Shown here: positions 29,904 through 37,340 of the stretch, one piece after another
Numbering within the stretch: position 1 is the stretch's first letter
Layout of the letters: each line of letters starts with the position of its first letter
Assembly (NCBI GenBank): GCA_963676075.2
Contig: CAXXNZ010000015.1
Coordinates: 1-64,000, forward strand
Length of the DNA stretch: 64,000 nucleotides
Direction of reading: 5' to 3'
Source: JAHJQZ01 sp963676075
GTDB taxonomy: Bacteria > Pseudomonadota > Alphaproteobacteria > Rhizobiales > Devosiaceae
Notes under the pieces: model-generated
Told to the model about the DNA's origin: nothing
The model's database searches: none
What the model saw: only the letters and a program-made list of their open reading frames with translations
Program-made: the position numbers and the translations under genes

Positions 29904-31058
29904 TTTGCTGGTGCGTTCACCCATGCCGGCCTGCATGGCGCTGCGCCTGAGACCGGGCACGAGCTTGAGCGCCCAGAGCCCGCCGGCGCGTGCCGCCTGC
30001 ACCGGCAGGAAATCGTGGAGAAGTGACCTGAACAAGGCCTCGACACCGCCACCGGTCCGCATCAGATCGTCGGCCCGTCGCCGCGAATAGGCGACACTGA
30101 CACGCGCGTTCCAGTCCGGCGCCGCTCTGTCGATCTCGCCGAGCGCGGCAAACAGATCCGCGACGTCTCGAAGCCCGAGATTGAGACCTTGTGCGCCGAT
30201 CGGCGGGAAGGCGTGTGCCGCTTCACCGACCAGTGCGATGCCGTCCTTGCCCGCAGTCGAAACACTGAGCATCGCCAGCGGGAAGATGGCGCTCGGGCTG
30301 ACGGGTGTGATGGCGCCGAACAGGTGCTGGCTGCGGGCATCGAGTGCGGCGGCAAAATCTCCGTCGCGTGCCGCTTCGAGCACGGGGCGCCGGTCGATCC
30401 AGACCAGATTCGCCCGGTTCCCGCCCGCCGGTACCAGCGTGAAGGGACCATTCTCGTAATGGAACTCGACGGACGCGCCGTCGAGAGGGCGGGAAAGCTC
30501 GAGGTCACAGACCAGCGCCGACTGTTCGAAGGGGCGTTCGCGCGCGCCGATGCCGGCAAATTCGCGGACCGGCGAGCGTTTCCCGTCGGCACCGACCAAC
30601 AGCCGCGCCGCGACGGGCTTGCCGTCGGTCGGCGTGATGTCGAATCCCTGTTCGGTACGGGCAAACCCTTTGGCGAGGCCGTCAACGATCGTTAGGTTGT
30701 CGAGCGCGGCAGCGCGGGTGGCGAAATGGGCGAGAAGCGGCGCATTGGCGAAGTTCCAGCCGAAAGCATCGCGCTTCGTCTCACTCGCCTCGAACAAGGT
30801 TTCGGGCGCCCGCAGCAGTCGGTGGGTGGCATCGATGATACGAATGCGGGTGAGGGGGACTGCATGCTCTTCGGGGCGAGCGATCAGCCCGGATTGCATC
30901 AGGAAGTCGACCGACGGCCCCATCAGGGCCGATGTGCGCCGGTCTTCGGGGCCCTTGGGGGCAAAATGAACGGTTTTGTAGCCGGCCTCGGCGCAAATCA
31001 CGGTGGCGGCCGATCCGGCCAGTCCGCCACCGATAATGGCGATATCGTATTCAGTCAC
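29901..31058 (-). CDS. UbiH/UbiF-type FAD-dependent monooxygenase
   Basis: A 385-residue flavoprotein hydroxylase. The N-terminal dinucleotide fold IIGGGLAGSAATVICAEAG and the second FAD motif GEAAHAFPPIGAQGLNLGLR are the signature of the UbiH/UbiF/COQ6 group, which adds hydroxyls to the ubiquinone ring. The GTG at 31058 is the natural start (VTEYDIAIIGGG), preceded by a CGGAA-type ribosome-binding site; the longer frame upstream has no homology. Which ring position it modifies cannot be told from sequence. It is monocistronic, next to a YeeE/YedE pair on the same strand. Confidence 0.9.
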   Translation of the reverse strand: MTEYDIAIIGGGLAGSAATVICAEAGYKTVHFAPKGPEDRRTSALMGPSVDFLMQSGLIARPEEHAVPLTRIRIIDATHRLLRAPETLFEASETKRDAFGWNFANAPLLAHFATRAAALDNLTIVDGLAKGFARTEQGFDITPTDGKPVAARLLVGADGKRSPVREFAGIGARERPFEQSALVCDLELSRPLDGASVEFHYENGPFTLVPAGGNRANLVWIDRRPVLEAARDGDFAAALDARSQHLFGAITPVSPSAIFPLAMLSVSTAGKDGIALVGEAAHAFPPIGAQGLNLGLRDVADLFAALGEIDRAAPDWNARVSVAYSRRRADDLMRTGGGVEALFRSLLHDFLPVQAARAGGLWALKLVPGLRRSAMQAGMGERTSK

Positions 31059-31120
31059 TTCGGTTCCGTCGCTCTCGCATTGCTCTGTTCGGGACCGCAA
31101 AGCCGGACCCGGCCATGAGC

Positions 31121-31591
31121 TTACGCGATGGCGGGGCGGCGCGTCATCCATTTGAGCACGTGATTGCCGGCAAAAGAGCCTGCGAACATGGCGACAAGGA
31201 AAACCAGCAGATTGTGCGGCACGAAGGCGATCAGCGCGATTGCCGGGCCGGGGCAAATGCCCGACATGCCCCAACCGATGCCGAACAGCGCCGCGCCAAG
31301 CACCAGCGGCGCATCGATGTCCTTGAGATCGGGCAGATGGAAATGGCCGTTGAACAGCGGCGCCTTCAGGCCCTTGGCAAAGCGATTGCCGATGAAAGCG
31401 ACGAGGATTGCCGGCACGATGACAAAGGCCAGGCTCGGGTCCCAGCCGCCGCTCGGGATCGCGCCGACATCGAGAAAGCGCAGCACTTTCAGCGGGTCGA
31501 CCATTTGCGAGACATAGAGCCCGAGGCCGAACAGCCCGCCCGAAACGGCGGCGGTCGCGACATAGCTCAGAGAATTGTTGTCTTTGGACAT
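31121..31591 (-). CDS. DUF6691 / YeeE-YedE-type membrane protein (second subunit)
   Basis: A 156-residue protein with four hydrophobic helices and the half-transporter motif FGIGWGMSGICPGPAIALIAF. This kind of gene forms a pair with a second YeeE/YedE half; together they are thought to carry reduced sulfur compounds such as thiosulfate across the inner membrane. The ATG at 31591 overlaps the stop of the upstream partner by one base. The GxCPGP cysteine expected in the sulfur path is present. No sulfur dioxygenase or BigR-type regulator is visible nearby, which is unusual. Confidence 0.85.
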   Translation of the reverse strand: MSKDNNSLSYVATAAVSGGLFGLGLYVSQMVDPLKVLRFLDVGAIPSGGWDPSLAFVIVPAILVAFIGNRFAKGLKAPLFNGHFHLPDLKDIDAPLVLGAALFGIGWGMSGICPGPAIALIAFVPHNLLVFLVAMFAGSFAGNHVLKWMTRRPAIA

Positions 31592-32025
31592 CACACCACT
31601 CCCGTGACGGCGACCGTGATCATGGCCACCGAAAAGAAAACCGCGACGGCAACAGCCGAGCGCAGCGACAGGCGCGCCAGCCCGCACACGCCATGTCCGG
31701 AGGTGCAGCCGTTGCCGATCCTTGTACCAAGACCGGTCAGCAGCCCGGCTGCTGCGAGCCACAGCGGATCACCGATCAGCTGCGGTGCCGGGGCGCCCGG
31801 TCCGCCGACGCCCAGCCCGGGGAAAGCCAATGCACCGAGACCGGCCATGGCCACCATCGATACGAGGAAGGCAAGCCGCCAACGGACCGGTCCGGTCGGG
31901 GGGAGTATCCGGCCAAAAATGCCCGAAATGCCGGCGATGCGGCCATTGCCGATCCACAGGATCGCTGCCGAAAGGCCGATCAGCACTCCGCCTATCGTGG
32001 CGGGAACGGGAGAGAAGAACTCCAT
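31591..32025 (-). CDS. YeeE/YedE family membrane protein (first subunit)
   Basis: A 144-residue membrane protein starting at the ATG at 32025, which is preceded by AAGGAG. It has the hallmark GNGCTSGHGVCGLARLSLRS, whose cysteines line the sulfur-transport path in the YeeE family. It is the promoter-proximal gene of the pair and overlaps its partner by one base. The two halves together equal one full-length YeeE. The substrate (thiosulfate or other sulfane sulfur) is inferred from the family. Confidence 0.87.
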   Translation of the reverse strand: MEFFSPVPATIGGVLIGLSAAILWIGNGRIAGISGIFGRILPPTGPVRWRLAFLVSMVAMAGLGALAFPGLGVGGPGAPAPQLIGDPLWLAAAGLLTGLGTRIGNGCTSGHGVCGLARLSLRSAVAVAVFFSVAMITVAVTGVV

Positions 32026-32225
32026 CTGGATTGCTCCTTGATCTGGACCGGCAGTTTAGCGCCAGGTGCCAGACCATCGAACCCGCCGGTGGATGCGGGG
32101 TTTCGAGGAAATCTTCCAAAAAGGAAATGTTTTGCTCCCGCCGGGCGCCGGTGCGCAAAACACCGTCAAGGCTTCAATTTTCCGCCCGTTCGGCATAGCT
32201 TCGGGCCTCACGCCAAGAGGCCTTG

Positions 32226-32960
32226 ATGATCGAACTTCTCTTCAGCCCAACCGCATGGGCCAGCCTTGCCACGCTGACCCTGCTCGAGATCGTTCTCGGC
32301 ATCGACAATGTCGTGTTCATTTCGGTGTTGGTCTCGCGTCTGCCGGCAACCACCGCCCGCCGCGCCCGCCAGATCGGGCTGTCGCTAGCCCTGATCTTCC
32401 GCATTCTGCTGCTGATGGTCATCTCGTGGATCATCGGGCTGACAGCGCCGGTCATGACGGTATTTGCCCACGACGTTTCCTGGCGCGACCTCATTCTGAT
32501 GGCCGGCGGCGCCTTCCTTGTCTACAAGGCGACAGTCGAGATCCACCACGCCATTGAGGAACCGACCGACGAGGAAAAGGCCCGGCAGAATGCCCCGAGC
32601 GCTTTCAGTTCCGTGATCGTGCAGATCGTTTTGCTCGACATGGTCTTCTCCATCGACTCGATCATCACTGCCATCGGCATGGCCCAGCATCTTGAGATCA
32701 TGATCGCCGCCGTCATCATCGCCATGGCGCTGATGTATTTCGCCTCGAACTCGATTTCCGGCTTCATCGCGCGCCATCCGACCACAAAGATGCTGGCTTT
32801 GGCGTTCCTTTTGATGATCGGCGTGACGCTGGTGGCCGACGGGCTCGGCGTCCATGTGCCCAAGGGCTACATCTATTCGGCCATGGCCTTCGCGGTGCTG
32901 GTCGAGAGTTTCAACATCTACGCCCAGGCGCGGCGTAAAAAGAGGCGCAACACCCAATGA
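32226..32960 (+). CDS. TerC family integral membrane protein
   Basis: A 244-residue membrane protein with about seven helices. The acidic motifs of the TerC family are present: LLEIVLGIDNVVFISVLVSR in the first helix and VLLDMVFSIDSIITAIGM in the second half. Members of this superfamily (TerC, Alx, MeeF/MeeY) are linked to tellurite resistance and more recently to manganese export, often to load exported enzymes. I chose the ATG at 32226 over the TTG three bases upstream because AAGAGG is well spaced. It overlaps the next gene by four bases. Confidence 0.9.
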   Translation: MIELLFSPTAWASLATLTLLEIVLGIDNVVFISVLVSRLPATTARRARQIGLSLALIFRILLLMVISWIIGLTAPVMTVFAHDVSWRDLILMAGGAFLVYKATVEIHHAIEEPTDEEKARQNAPSAFSSVIVQIVLLDMVFSIDSIITAIGMAQHLEIMIAAVIIAMALMYFASNSISGFIARHPTTKMLALAFLLMIGVTLVADGLGVHVPKGYIYSAMAFAVLVESFNIYAQARRKKRRNTQ

Positions 32961-33931
32961 GCAAAGCAATCCTTGTCCATCAATTCGGCGGTCCCGAGGT
33001 TCTGAAATTCGAAGATCGGGAACTGCCGCCGCCCGGGCCCGGCGAGGCGCGCATCCGTCACGATGCCATCGGACTCAATTTCCTCGACATCTATCACCGC
33101 ATCAGCCTGTACCCGCTGCCCCTGCCGCTGACGCCGGGCAGTGAAGGCGCAGGCACCGTGACCGAGATCGGGGAAGGCGTCGACTTCCTCAAGCCGGGCG
33201 ACCGGGTCTGCTACACTGGCCCGATCGGTGCCTATGCCGAAGAGCGCAACATCCCGGCAGCCAAGCTCATTCCCATTCCGGACGACATTTCCTCCGAGGT
33301 CGCCGCAGCGACGATTCTCAAGGGCCACACCGTCCACTATCTGCTCGACATGACGGCAGACCCGAAGCCCGGCGAAACGATCGTCTTCCACGCCGCTGCC
33401 GGCGGCGTTGGCCAGATCGCCGTGCAATGGGCCAAGTCCAAGGGCCTGCGCGTCATCGGCACCGTCGGATCCGACGAGAAAGCCGAGATCGCCAGGTCGC
33501 TCGGCTGCGACGAGGTCATCAACATCCGCAAGACGCCGGATTTCGCACCCGTAGTGCGCGAGCTGACCGGCGGCAAGGGCGTTGGCGTCGTCTACGATTC
33601 GATCGGCAAGGATACGTTCGAAGCCTCGCTCGATTGCCTGTGGCCGCGCGGGCTGATGGTGTCGTTCGGCAATTCTTCTGGCGCGGTTGCGGTCCCGAGC
33701 CTCGGCATTCTCGCCGGCAAGGGATCGCTCTATGTTACCCGGCCGACCATCGCCCACTATTTCCCCAATCGCGAAGCCGAAATCGCCGGCGCCGAGCGGC
33801 TGTGGAGCAAGATTCGCGACGGTTCGGTCAAGATCACTATCGGCCAGACCTTCCCGCTTGCCGACGTATCCAAGGCCCACGAGGCTCTGGCCTCGCGTCA
33901 GACCAGTGGCTCGACGGTTCTGGTGCCATAA
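32957..33931 (+). CDS. NADPH:quinone oxidoreductase, QOR-type
   Basis: A 324-residue medium-chain reductase without zinc ligands. GSEGAGTVTEIGEGVDFLKP precedes the Rossmann fold with HAAAGGVGQIAVQWAKSKG, the hallmark of the quinone oxidoreductase (QorA) family. It likely reduces quinones by one electron with NADPH. The ATG overlaps the TerC stop codon, so both are translated from one mRNA. The following membrane-protein gene starts 15 bases downstream and may belong to the same unit. Confidence 0.92.
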   Translation: MSKAILVHQFGGPEVLKFEDRELPPPGPGEARIRHDAIGLNFLDIYHRISLYPLPLPLTPGSEGAGTVTEIGEGVDFLKPGDRVCYTGPIGAYAEERNIPAAKLIPIPDDISSEVAAATILKGHTVHYLLDMTADPKPGETIVFHAAAGGVGQIAVQWAKSKGLRVIGTVGSDEKAEIARSLGCDEVINIRKTPDFAPVVRELTGGKGVGVVYDSIGKDTFEASLDCLWPRGLMVSFGNSSGAVAVPSLGILAGKGSLYVTRPTIAHYFPNREAEIAGAERLWSKIRDGSVKITIGQTFPLADVSKAHEALASRQTSGSTVLVP

Positions 33932-33946
33932 AGAGGGGATGGCGTT

Positions 33947-35152
33947 TTGATCGATATTGCCGTCGGGCTGGTCGTCGTCGCTGTATTCGCCGTGCTGATC
34001 AGCAAGCGCGTCAGGACCAACAAGGGCTGGTCGGCGACGGTCACCCCGCTGGCCTCGATCATAGGGTCCGGCTTTCTGGTGTCGGTACCGTTGCTGGCCA
34101 GCGCCATCGGCATCTGGGCTGTCGCCGCCGTCGCCGGGCTGACGCTGATCGCCTATCTCATCGGCGGCGCCATTCGCTACAACATCCGCTACGGCGAACC
34201 GATCTTCGATACCGCCAAGGCCGGCCACCCGATCGAATCGTTCGAAGTCGTGTCGCACTTCGCCCTGATCGGGGCTTATTTCATCTCCGTCGCCTATTAT
34301 CTCGTTCTGCTGGCGACGTTCGGTCTCAAGCTCGTTGGCTGGTCCGATCCGGTCCTCGGCAAATCCATCGCGACGACGCTGATCGTCCTGATCGCTGGAG
34401 TTGGCGCCACCAGAGGCCTGCGTGGCATCGAGCGAACGGAGCAATACACCGTTGGCGCCAATCTCTCCGTGATTGCGGCCCTGCTGGTCGCTCTGGCGAT
34501 TTTTGGCCTGACTCTGCCGTCCGGCTATTCGTGGACCGCCACCTCGGGCGCGGACAAGCTCGTCGACTGGGAAACGCTGCGATTCCTGATGGGCATGCTC
34601 ATCATCGTGCAGGGCTTCGAGACGACCCGCTTCATGGGCGACATGTATGATGCCAACACCCGCGTCGCCGCCATGCGCCGGTCGCAGATCGTCTCCTCGG
34701 CGGTCTATCTGGTGTTCTTCGTGCTGATGATCCCGCTTTATCCCTATTTCACCTCGACCAACGACGTCGCCGGCTTCATCGATGTCATCGGGCGCGTCTC
34801 GCCGCTTCTGCCATTCGTCGTGGCCGGCGGGGCCATTGCCAGCCAGTTCAGCGCCTCGGTCGCCGACAGCATCGGCGCCAGCGAACTGATCTCGAACACC
34901 ACGCACCGGCACATCGATCCCAGGCACGCCTATGTGCTGATCGGCGCGGTCGGTGTGTTCGTCATCTGGGCAACCGATGTCACCCAGATCGTGGCGCTGG
35001 CCTCACGGGCTTTCGCCCTGTTCTACGGGCTGCAATGCACCGTGTCGGTGATGATCGCCCGCCATCGCAAAGAGGATCGCAAGGCCATCTGGTTCGGCGG
35101 ATTGGCGGCGATCGCCTATGCGGTGGCAATCTTCGGCATTCCGGCGGGCTGA
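33947..35152 (+). CDS. Large multi-pass membrane protein, APC-permease-like
   Basis: A 401-residue protein with about ten to eleven hydrophobic helices and no signal peptide. Its first third (TPLASIIGSGFLVSVPLLAS) has the small-residue, Gly-rich break seen in amino-acid/polyamine permeases, and a conserved-looking QGFETTRFMGDMYDA lies in the middle. I cannot assign a substrate or a named family, so a role as secondary transporter is inference. It starts at a TTG with AGAGGGG upstream. It is the last chromosomal gene before tRNA-Ser and the integrated element. Confidence 0.7.
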   Translation: MIDIAVGLVVVAVFAVLISKRVRTNKGWSATVTPLASIIGSGFLVSVPLLASAIGIWAVAAVAGLTLIAYLIGGAIRYNIRYGEPIFDTAKAGHPIESFEVVSHFALIGAYFISVAYYLVLLATFGLKLVGWSDPVLGKSIATTLIVLIAGVGATRGLRGIERTEQYTVGANLSVIAALLVALAIFGLTLPSGYSWTATSGADKLVDWETLRFLMGMLIIVQGFETTRFMGDMYDANTRVAAMRRSQIVSSAVYLVFFVLMIPLYPYFTSTNDVAGFIDVIGRVSPLLPFVVAGGAIASQFSASVADSIGASELISNTTHRHIDPRHAYVLIGAVGVFVIWATDVTQIVALASRAFALFYGLQCTVSVMIARHRKEDRKAIWFGGLAAIAYAVAIFGIPAG

Positions 35153-35223
35153 CAAATCCCTCCCTTACGGCAGGCGTTCCATCTTGCGTGCGTGGGCAGG
35201 GGAGGTTACATCCCCTTCCTGCC

Positions 35224-35313
35224 GGGTGGGTGGCAGAGTGGTCGATTGCTCCGGTCTTGAAAACCGGTGGGCGTGCAAGCGTCCCGGGGGTTCGAATCCC
35301 TCCCCACCCGCCA
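35224..35313 (+). tRNA. tRNA-Ser (anticodon UGA), integration target
   Basis: The acceptor arms GGGTGGG and CCCACCC, the anticodon stem CCGGT/ACCGG around CTTGAAA (anticodon TGA), a long variable arm (GGGCGTGCAAGCGTCCC) and the T arm with TTCGAAT define a class II serine tRNA with encoded CCA. The last 17 bases (35297-35313) are duplicated at 46628-46644, marking it as the attachment site of the element to the right. The gene remains intact after integration. Confidence 0.95.
35297..35313 (+). repeat. attL core (17-bp direct repeat)
   Basis: TCCCTCCCCACCCGCCA forms the 3' end of tRNA-Ser and recurs identically in the same orientation at 46628-46644. The integrase gene ends 33 bases away, as is usual at the tRNA-proximal end of such elements. 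Confidence 0.88.
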
Positions 35314-35345
35314 TCTTTGATGATCACTCTATACATTTCAGTGCC

Positions 35346-36443
35346 TTACTGGGACTTGTGGCTAACTTTTTGGGAATGGTTAGCCACGCCTGTTCCTGTT
35401 TTGCGCTTGCGTGAAAGCCGACTCATAGCTTGGTCGGCCAGCTTTTCCTGTTCGGCAGCTTGCGTGTAGCGAGCCACTTCGGCTTCGGTTCTGTGCCCGG
35501 TGATGGCCTTGATTTGCTGATTGGTGCAGCCCGCTTCGGCCAGGCGGCGAGCAGCGGCCTTGCGCAACCCATGAGCCGAGCACTTCGATAGGCCGGCGCT
35601 GTCGCAGCACTCGCGGAACCAGTTGCCGAAGCCTGCCGCGCTGAATGGTTTGCCGTAGGCAGTGACGAGAAAGGTCAGGTTGTCGCGCGGTGTCTGGGCA
35701 ATGATGCTCGCCAGCTCACTGTGCATCTTGATCCAGAGGTGCGTGCCGGTTTTTTGCTGTCGCACCCGGATGCGGCCGTTGCTCACGTGCTGATGGCCCA
35801 TGCGGACCACATCGGAACGGCGTTGTCCTGTATAGAGCAACAGCGCCTCGGCGAGCCTTGCGCGCGTTCCAGGGGCGTGTGTCGCTTCGTATGCCGCTAT
35901 CTCATCCTCGGTCCATGAGTGGAAGCCGTCGCGGTTCATGCGGAAGCTGCGGACGCCCCTGGCGGGGTTATCGCGCCGCATGCCTTCGTCGATTGCGAAG
36001 TCAAAAAGCGTCTTGAGCCTGTCCAGAAGGTTGTTGGCAGCGGCAGGCGTATCGGCCCTGGCGCCAAGGATAGCCTTCACGTGGCGTCGCTCGACGAGGC
36101 GCACCGGCTTGTCGCCGTGCTCAGCCCGGAAGCGCTCTATCTGATTTCGGTAAGTCCGCTTTGTGCTGTCGGCCAGCCCGGTGAACTCTGGCGCGCCGTA
36201 GTAGCGCACAATGAGGTCGGAAAAGCTGCCCGCCTTGGTGCGGTCGCGGCCGGGTTCGATCCGCGGCGCATTGACCTTTCTGAGGCAGGCGTCGTATTCG
36301 GCCTGAAACTCGGGACTGCCAAATTCGGCCTTGAAATAGTAGGTGTGCTGTCCTTTTCGACGGAAGCGGTAGCGCGCTTTCCCGTGCCGGTCGGTGAACC
36401 TGGTGACGTACTCGGGCAGCCTACTCCGCTTGCGCTTTCTCAT
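35346..36443 (-). CDS. Tyrosine-type site-specific integrase
   Basis: A 365-residue phage integrase that inserts and, with help, excises the element. The N-terminal part (residues 15-60) is an arm-binding domain; residues 75-160 form the SAM-like core-binding domain. The catalytic set is complete: R208 in TGQRRSDVVRM, K231, H291 and R294 in HGLRKAAARRLAEAG, H317 in GHRTEAEV and the nucleophile Y326. The gene points at the tRNA end and stops 33 bases from attL. Its start overlaps the stop of a 64-residue gene by four bases, so the two are co-expressed. Confidence 0.95.
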   Translation of the reverse strand: MRKRKRSRLPEYVTRFTDRHGKARYRFRRKGQHTYYFKAEFGSPEFQAEYDACLRKVNAPRIEPGRDRTKAGSFSDLIVRYYGAPEFTGLADSTKRTYRNQIERFRAEHGDKPVRLVERRHVKAILGARADTPAAANNLLDRLKTLFDFAIDEGMRRDNPARGVRSFRMNRDGFHSWTEDEIAAYEATHAPGTRARLAEALLLYTGQRRSDVVRMGHQHVSNGRIRVRQQKTGTHLWIKMHSELASIIAQTPRDNLTFLVTAYGKPFSAAGFGNWFRECCDSAGLSKCSAHGLRKAAARRLAEAGCTNQQIKAITGHRTEAEVARYTQAAEQEKLADQAMSRLSRKRKTGTGVANHSQKVSHKSQ

Positions 36444-36634
36444 TTTCTCAGCACCTCATCCCATGGATTTTCTCGCCCGTCGCCGTTGGGTCGATTGACG
36501 ATCGGACGCAGCCGCAACGTGCCATCTGGTTCGGCTTCGATCTCAACGTCTTCGGGCTCAAGACCAGCCGCTTTCGCCGCGCGATACAGGCGGGTTACGT
36601 CAGATTGGCGAAAGTTCGATCTGGTCGACATCAT
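36440..36634 (-). CDS. Small protein upstream of integrase, possible directionality factor
   Basis: A 64-residue protein not named by any family I can recall. It reads MMSTRSNFRQSDVTRLYRAA and continues with KAAGLEPEDVEIEAEPDG. Similar short basic-then-acidic proteins (FxQxDVTRxxKAAxxAG) often sit directly before integrase genes in Rhizobiales islands, and the overlap of four bases with int here supports a joint role. It may be an excisionase or int regulator, but this is inference. GGAG lies just upstream of the double ATG. The gene follows the hairpin array. Confidence 0.65.
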   Translation of the reverse strand: MMSTRSNFRQSDVTRLYRAAKAAGLEPEDVEIEAEPDGTLRLRPIVNRPNGDGRENPWDEVLRK

Positions 36635-36652
36635 GCTCTCCGGGTTTTCGAT

Positions 36653-36777
36653 ACTTCCCGGCGGGAATGGCCAACCCGCCGGGAAGTGGTGGCTGCGAAA
36701 GGAAAGCCACCGGTGTGGAAGCCACGAGGAGAAAGCGGCTTCCGGATCTTCGCCCCCTGGACATGGGCGAGGTGAAG
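36653..36777 (-). terminator. Array of four inverted repeats between head operon and integrase unit
   Basis: Four hairpins follow one another. ACTTCCCGGCGGG/CCCGCCGGGAAGT (36653-36687) has a perfect 13-bp stem. GGTGGCT/AGCCACC spans 36688-36711, GGAAGCC/GGCTTCC spans 36717-36743, and TCGCCC/GGGCGA spans 36750-36770. Placed right after the last head gene, they probably end or attenuate the head-gene transcript before the integrase pair. No long T run is seen, so part of the array may have another role. Confidence 0.6.
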
Positions 36778-36783
36778 GAAGGG

Positions 36784-37119
36784 CTAGACCATTCCGTTGA
36801 GACGGATGCGCACCGTTGTGTCGGCGCCGCCCGATGCGACCAGGGCAACGCCCACATAGGTGTTTCCGCTGGCCGTGGTGGTCAGGTGCCGTTCGGCGCT
36901 GTCCCAATAGAGCTTGCCGCCTATGGACGGCGTGTCGCCGGGCTTCTTGGGCAGATCGAAAACGCCGGTCATGGCGAATTCGTCTTCGTCGCCTTCGGTG
37001 CCGCCAGTCATGGCAACGCCAAACAGCGAACCGACGAGATAGCCGGCACCGGCTCCAAGCCCGCCTGCCGGAATGGTGAGGGTGACGAAGCCACCCGGCT
37101 GAACAAAGTTTCTCGCCAT
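36784..37119 (-). CDS. DUF2190 family phage capsid-associated protein
   Basis: A 111-residue protein of the DUF2190 family, found in lambda-like head modules and thought to decorate or cement capsids. It starts MARNFVQPGGFVTLTIPAGG; the GxxVGSxFGVA pattern is visible as GYLVGSLFGVAMT, with GVFDLPK and KLYWDSAERHLTTT further on, and it ends VRIRLNGMV. These are the recurring segments of the family. It is the last gene of the head operon, its start touching the stop of the gpW-like gene, and the hairpin array follows. Confidence 0.8.
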   Translation of the reverse strand: MARNFVQPGGFVTLTIPAGGLGAGAGYLVGSLFGVAMTGGTEGDEDEFAMTGVFDLPKKPGDTPSIGGKLYWDSAERHLTTTASGNTYVGVALVASGGADTTVRIRLNGMV

Positions 37120-37340
37120 CAGGCGGTTCCTTTCCTGCTCGTGATGTAGGTCACCCGGACGGGGCCGGGATTTCCAGACTGAGAGATTTGCTGTTCGAGG
37201 TCGGCAATGGCCGCTGCCAATTCGGAATCCGACCTGAACTCGACTTGTTCGCCCTGGATGCTGGTGGAACGGACGCCTCCAGCGCGAATACGCCTAAGCT
37301 CCGCGAGCTGGGCTTCCAGGGTTTGAAGATCACTCGCCAC
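37119..37340 (-). CDS. gpW-like phage head-tail joining protein
   Basis: A 73-residue protein starting at a GTG that overlaps the 3' end of the capsid gene by 11 bases. The sequence ASDLQTLEAQLAELRRIRAG and then QVEFRSDSELAAAIADLEQQ is the pattern of the small joiner family annotated with lambda gpW, which completes DNA-filled heads so tails can bind. This is the only tail-interface gene in the element, consistent with a head built to accept a borrowed tail. The longer frame to 37421 is not supported by homology. Confidence 0.72.
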   Translation of the reverse strand: MASDLQTLEAQLAELRRIRAGGVRSTSIQGEQVEFRSDSELAAAIADLEQQISQSGNPGPVRVTYITSRKGTA

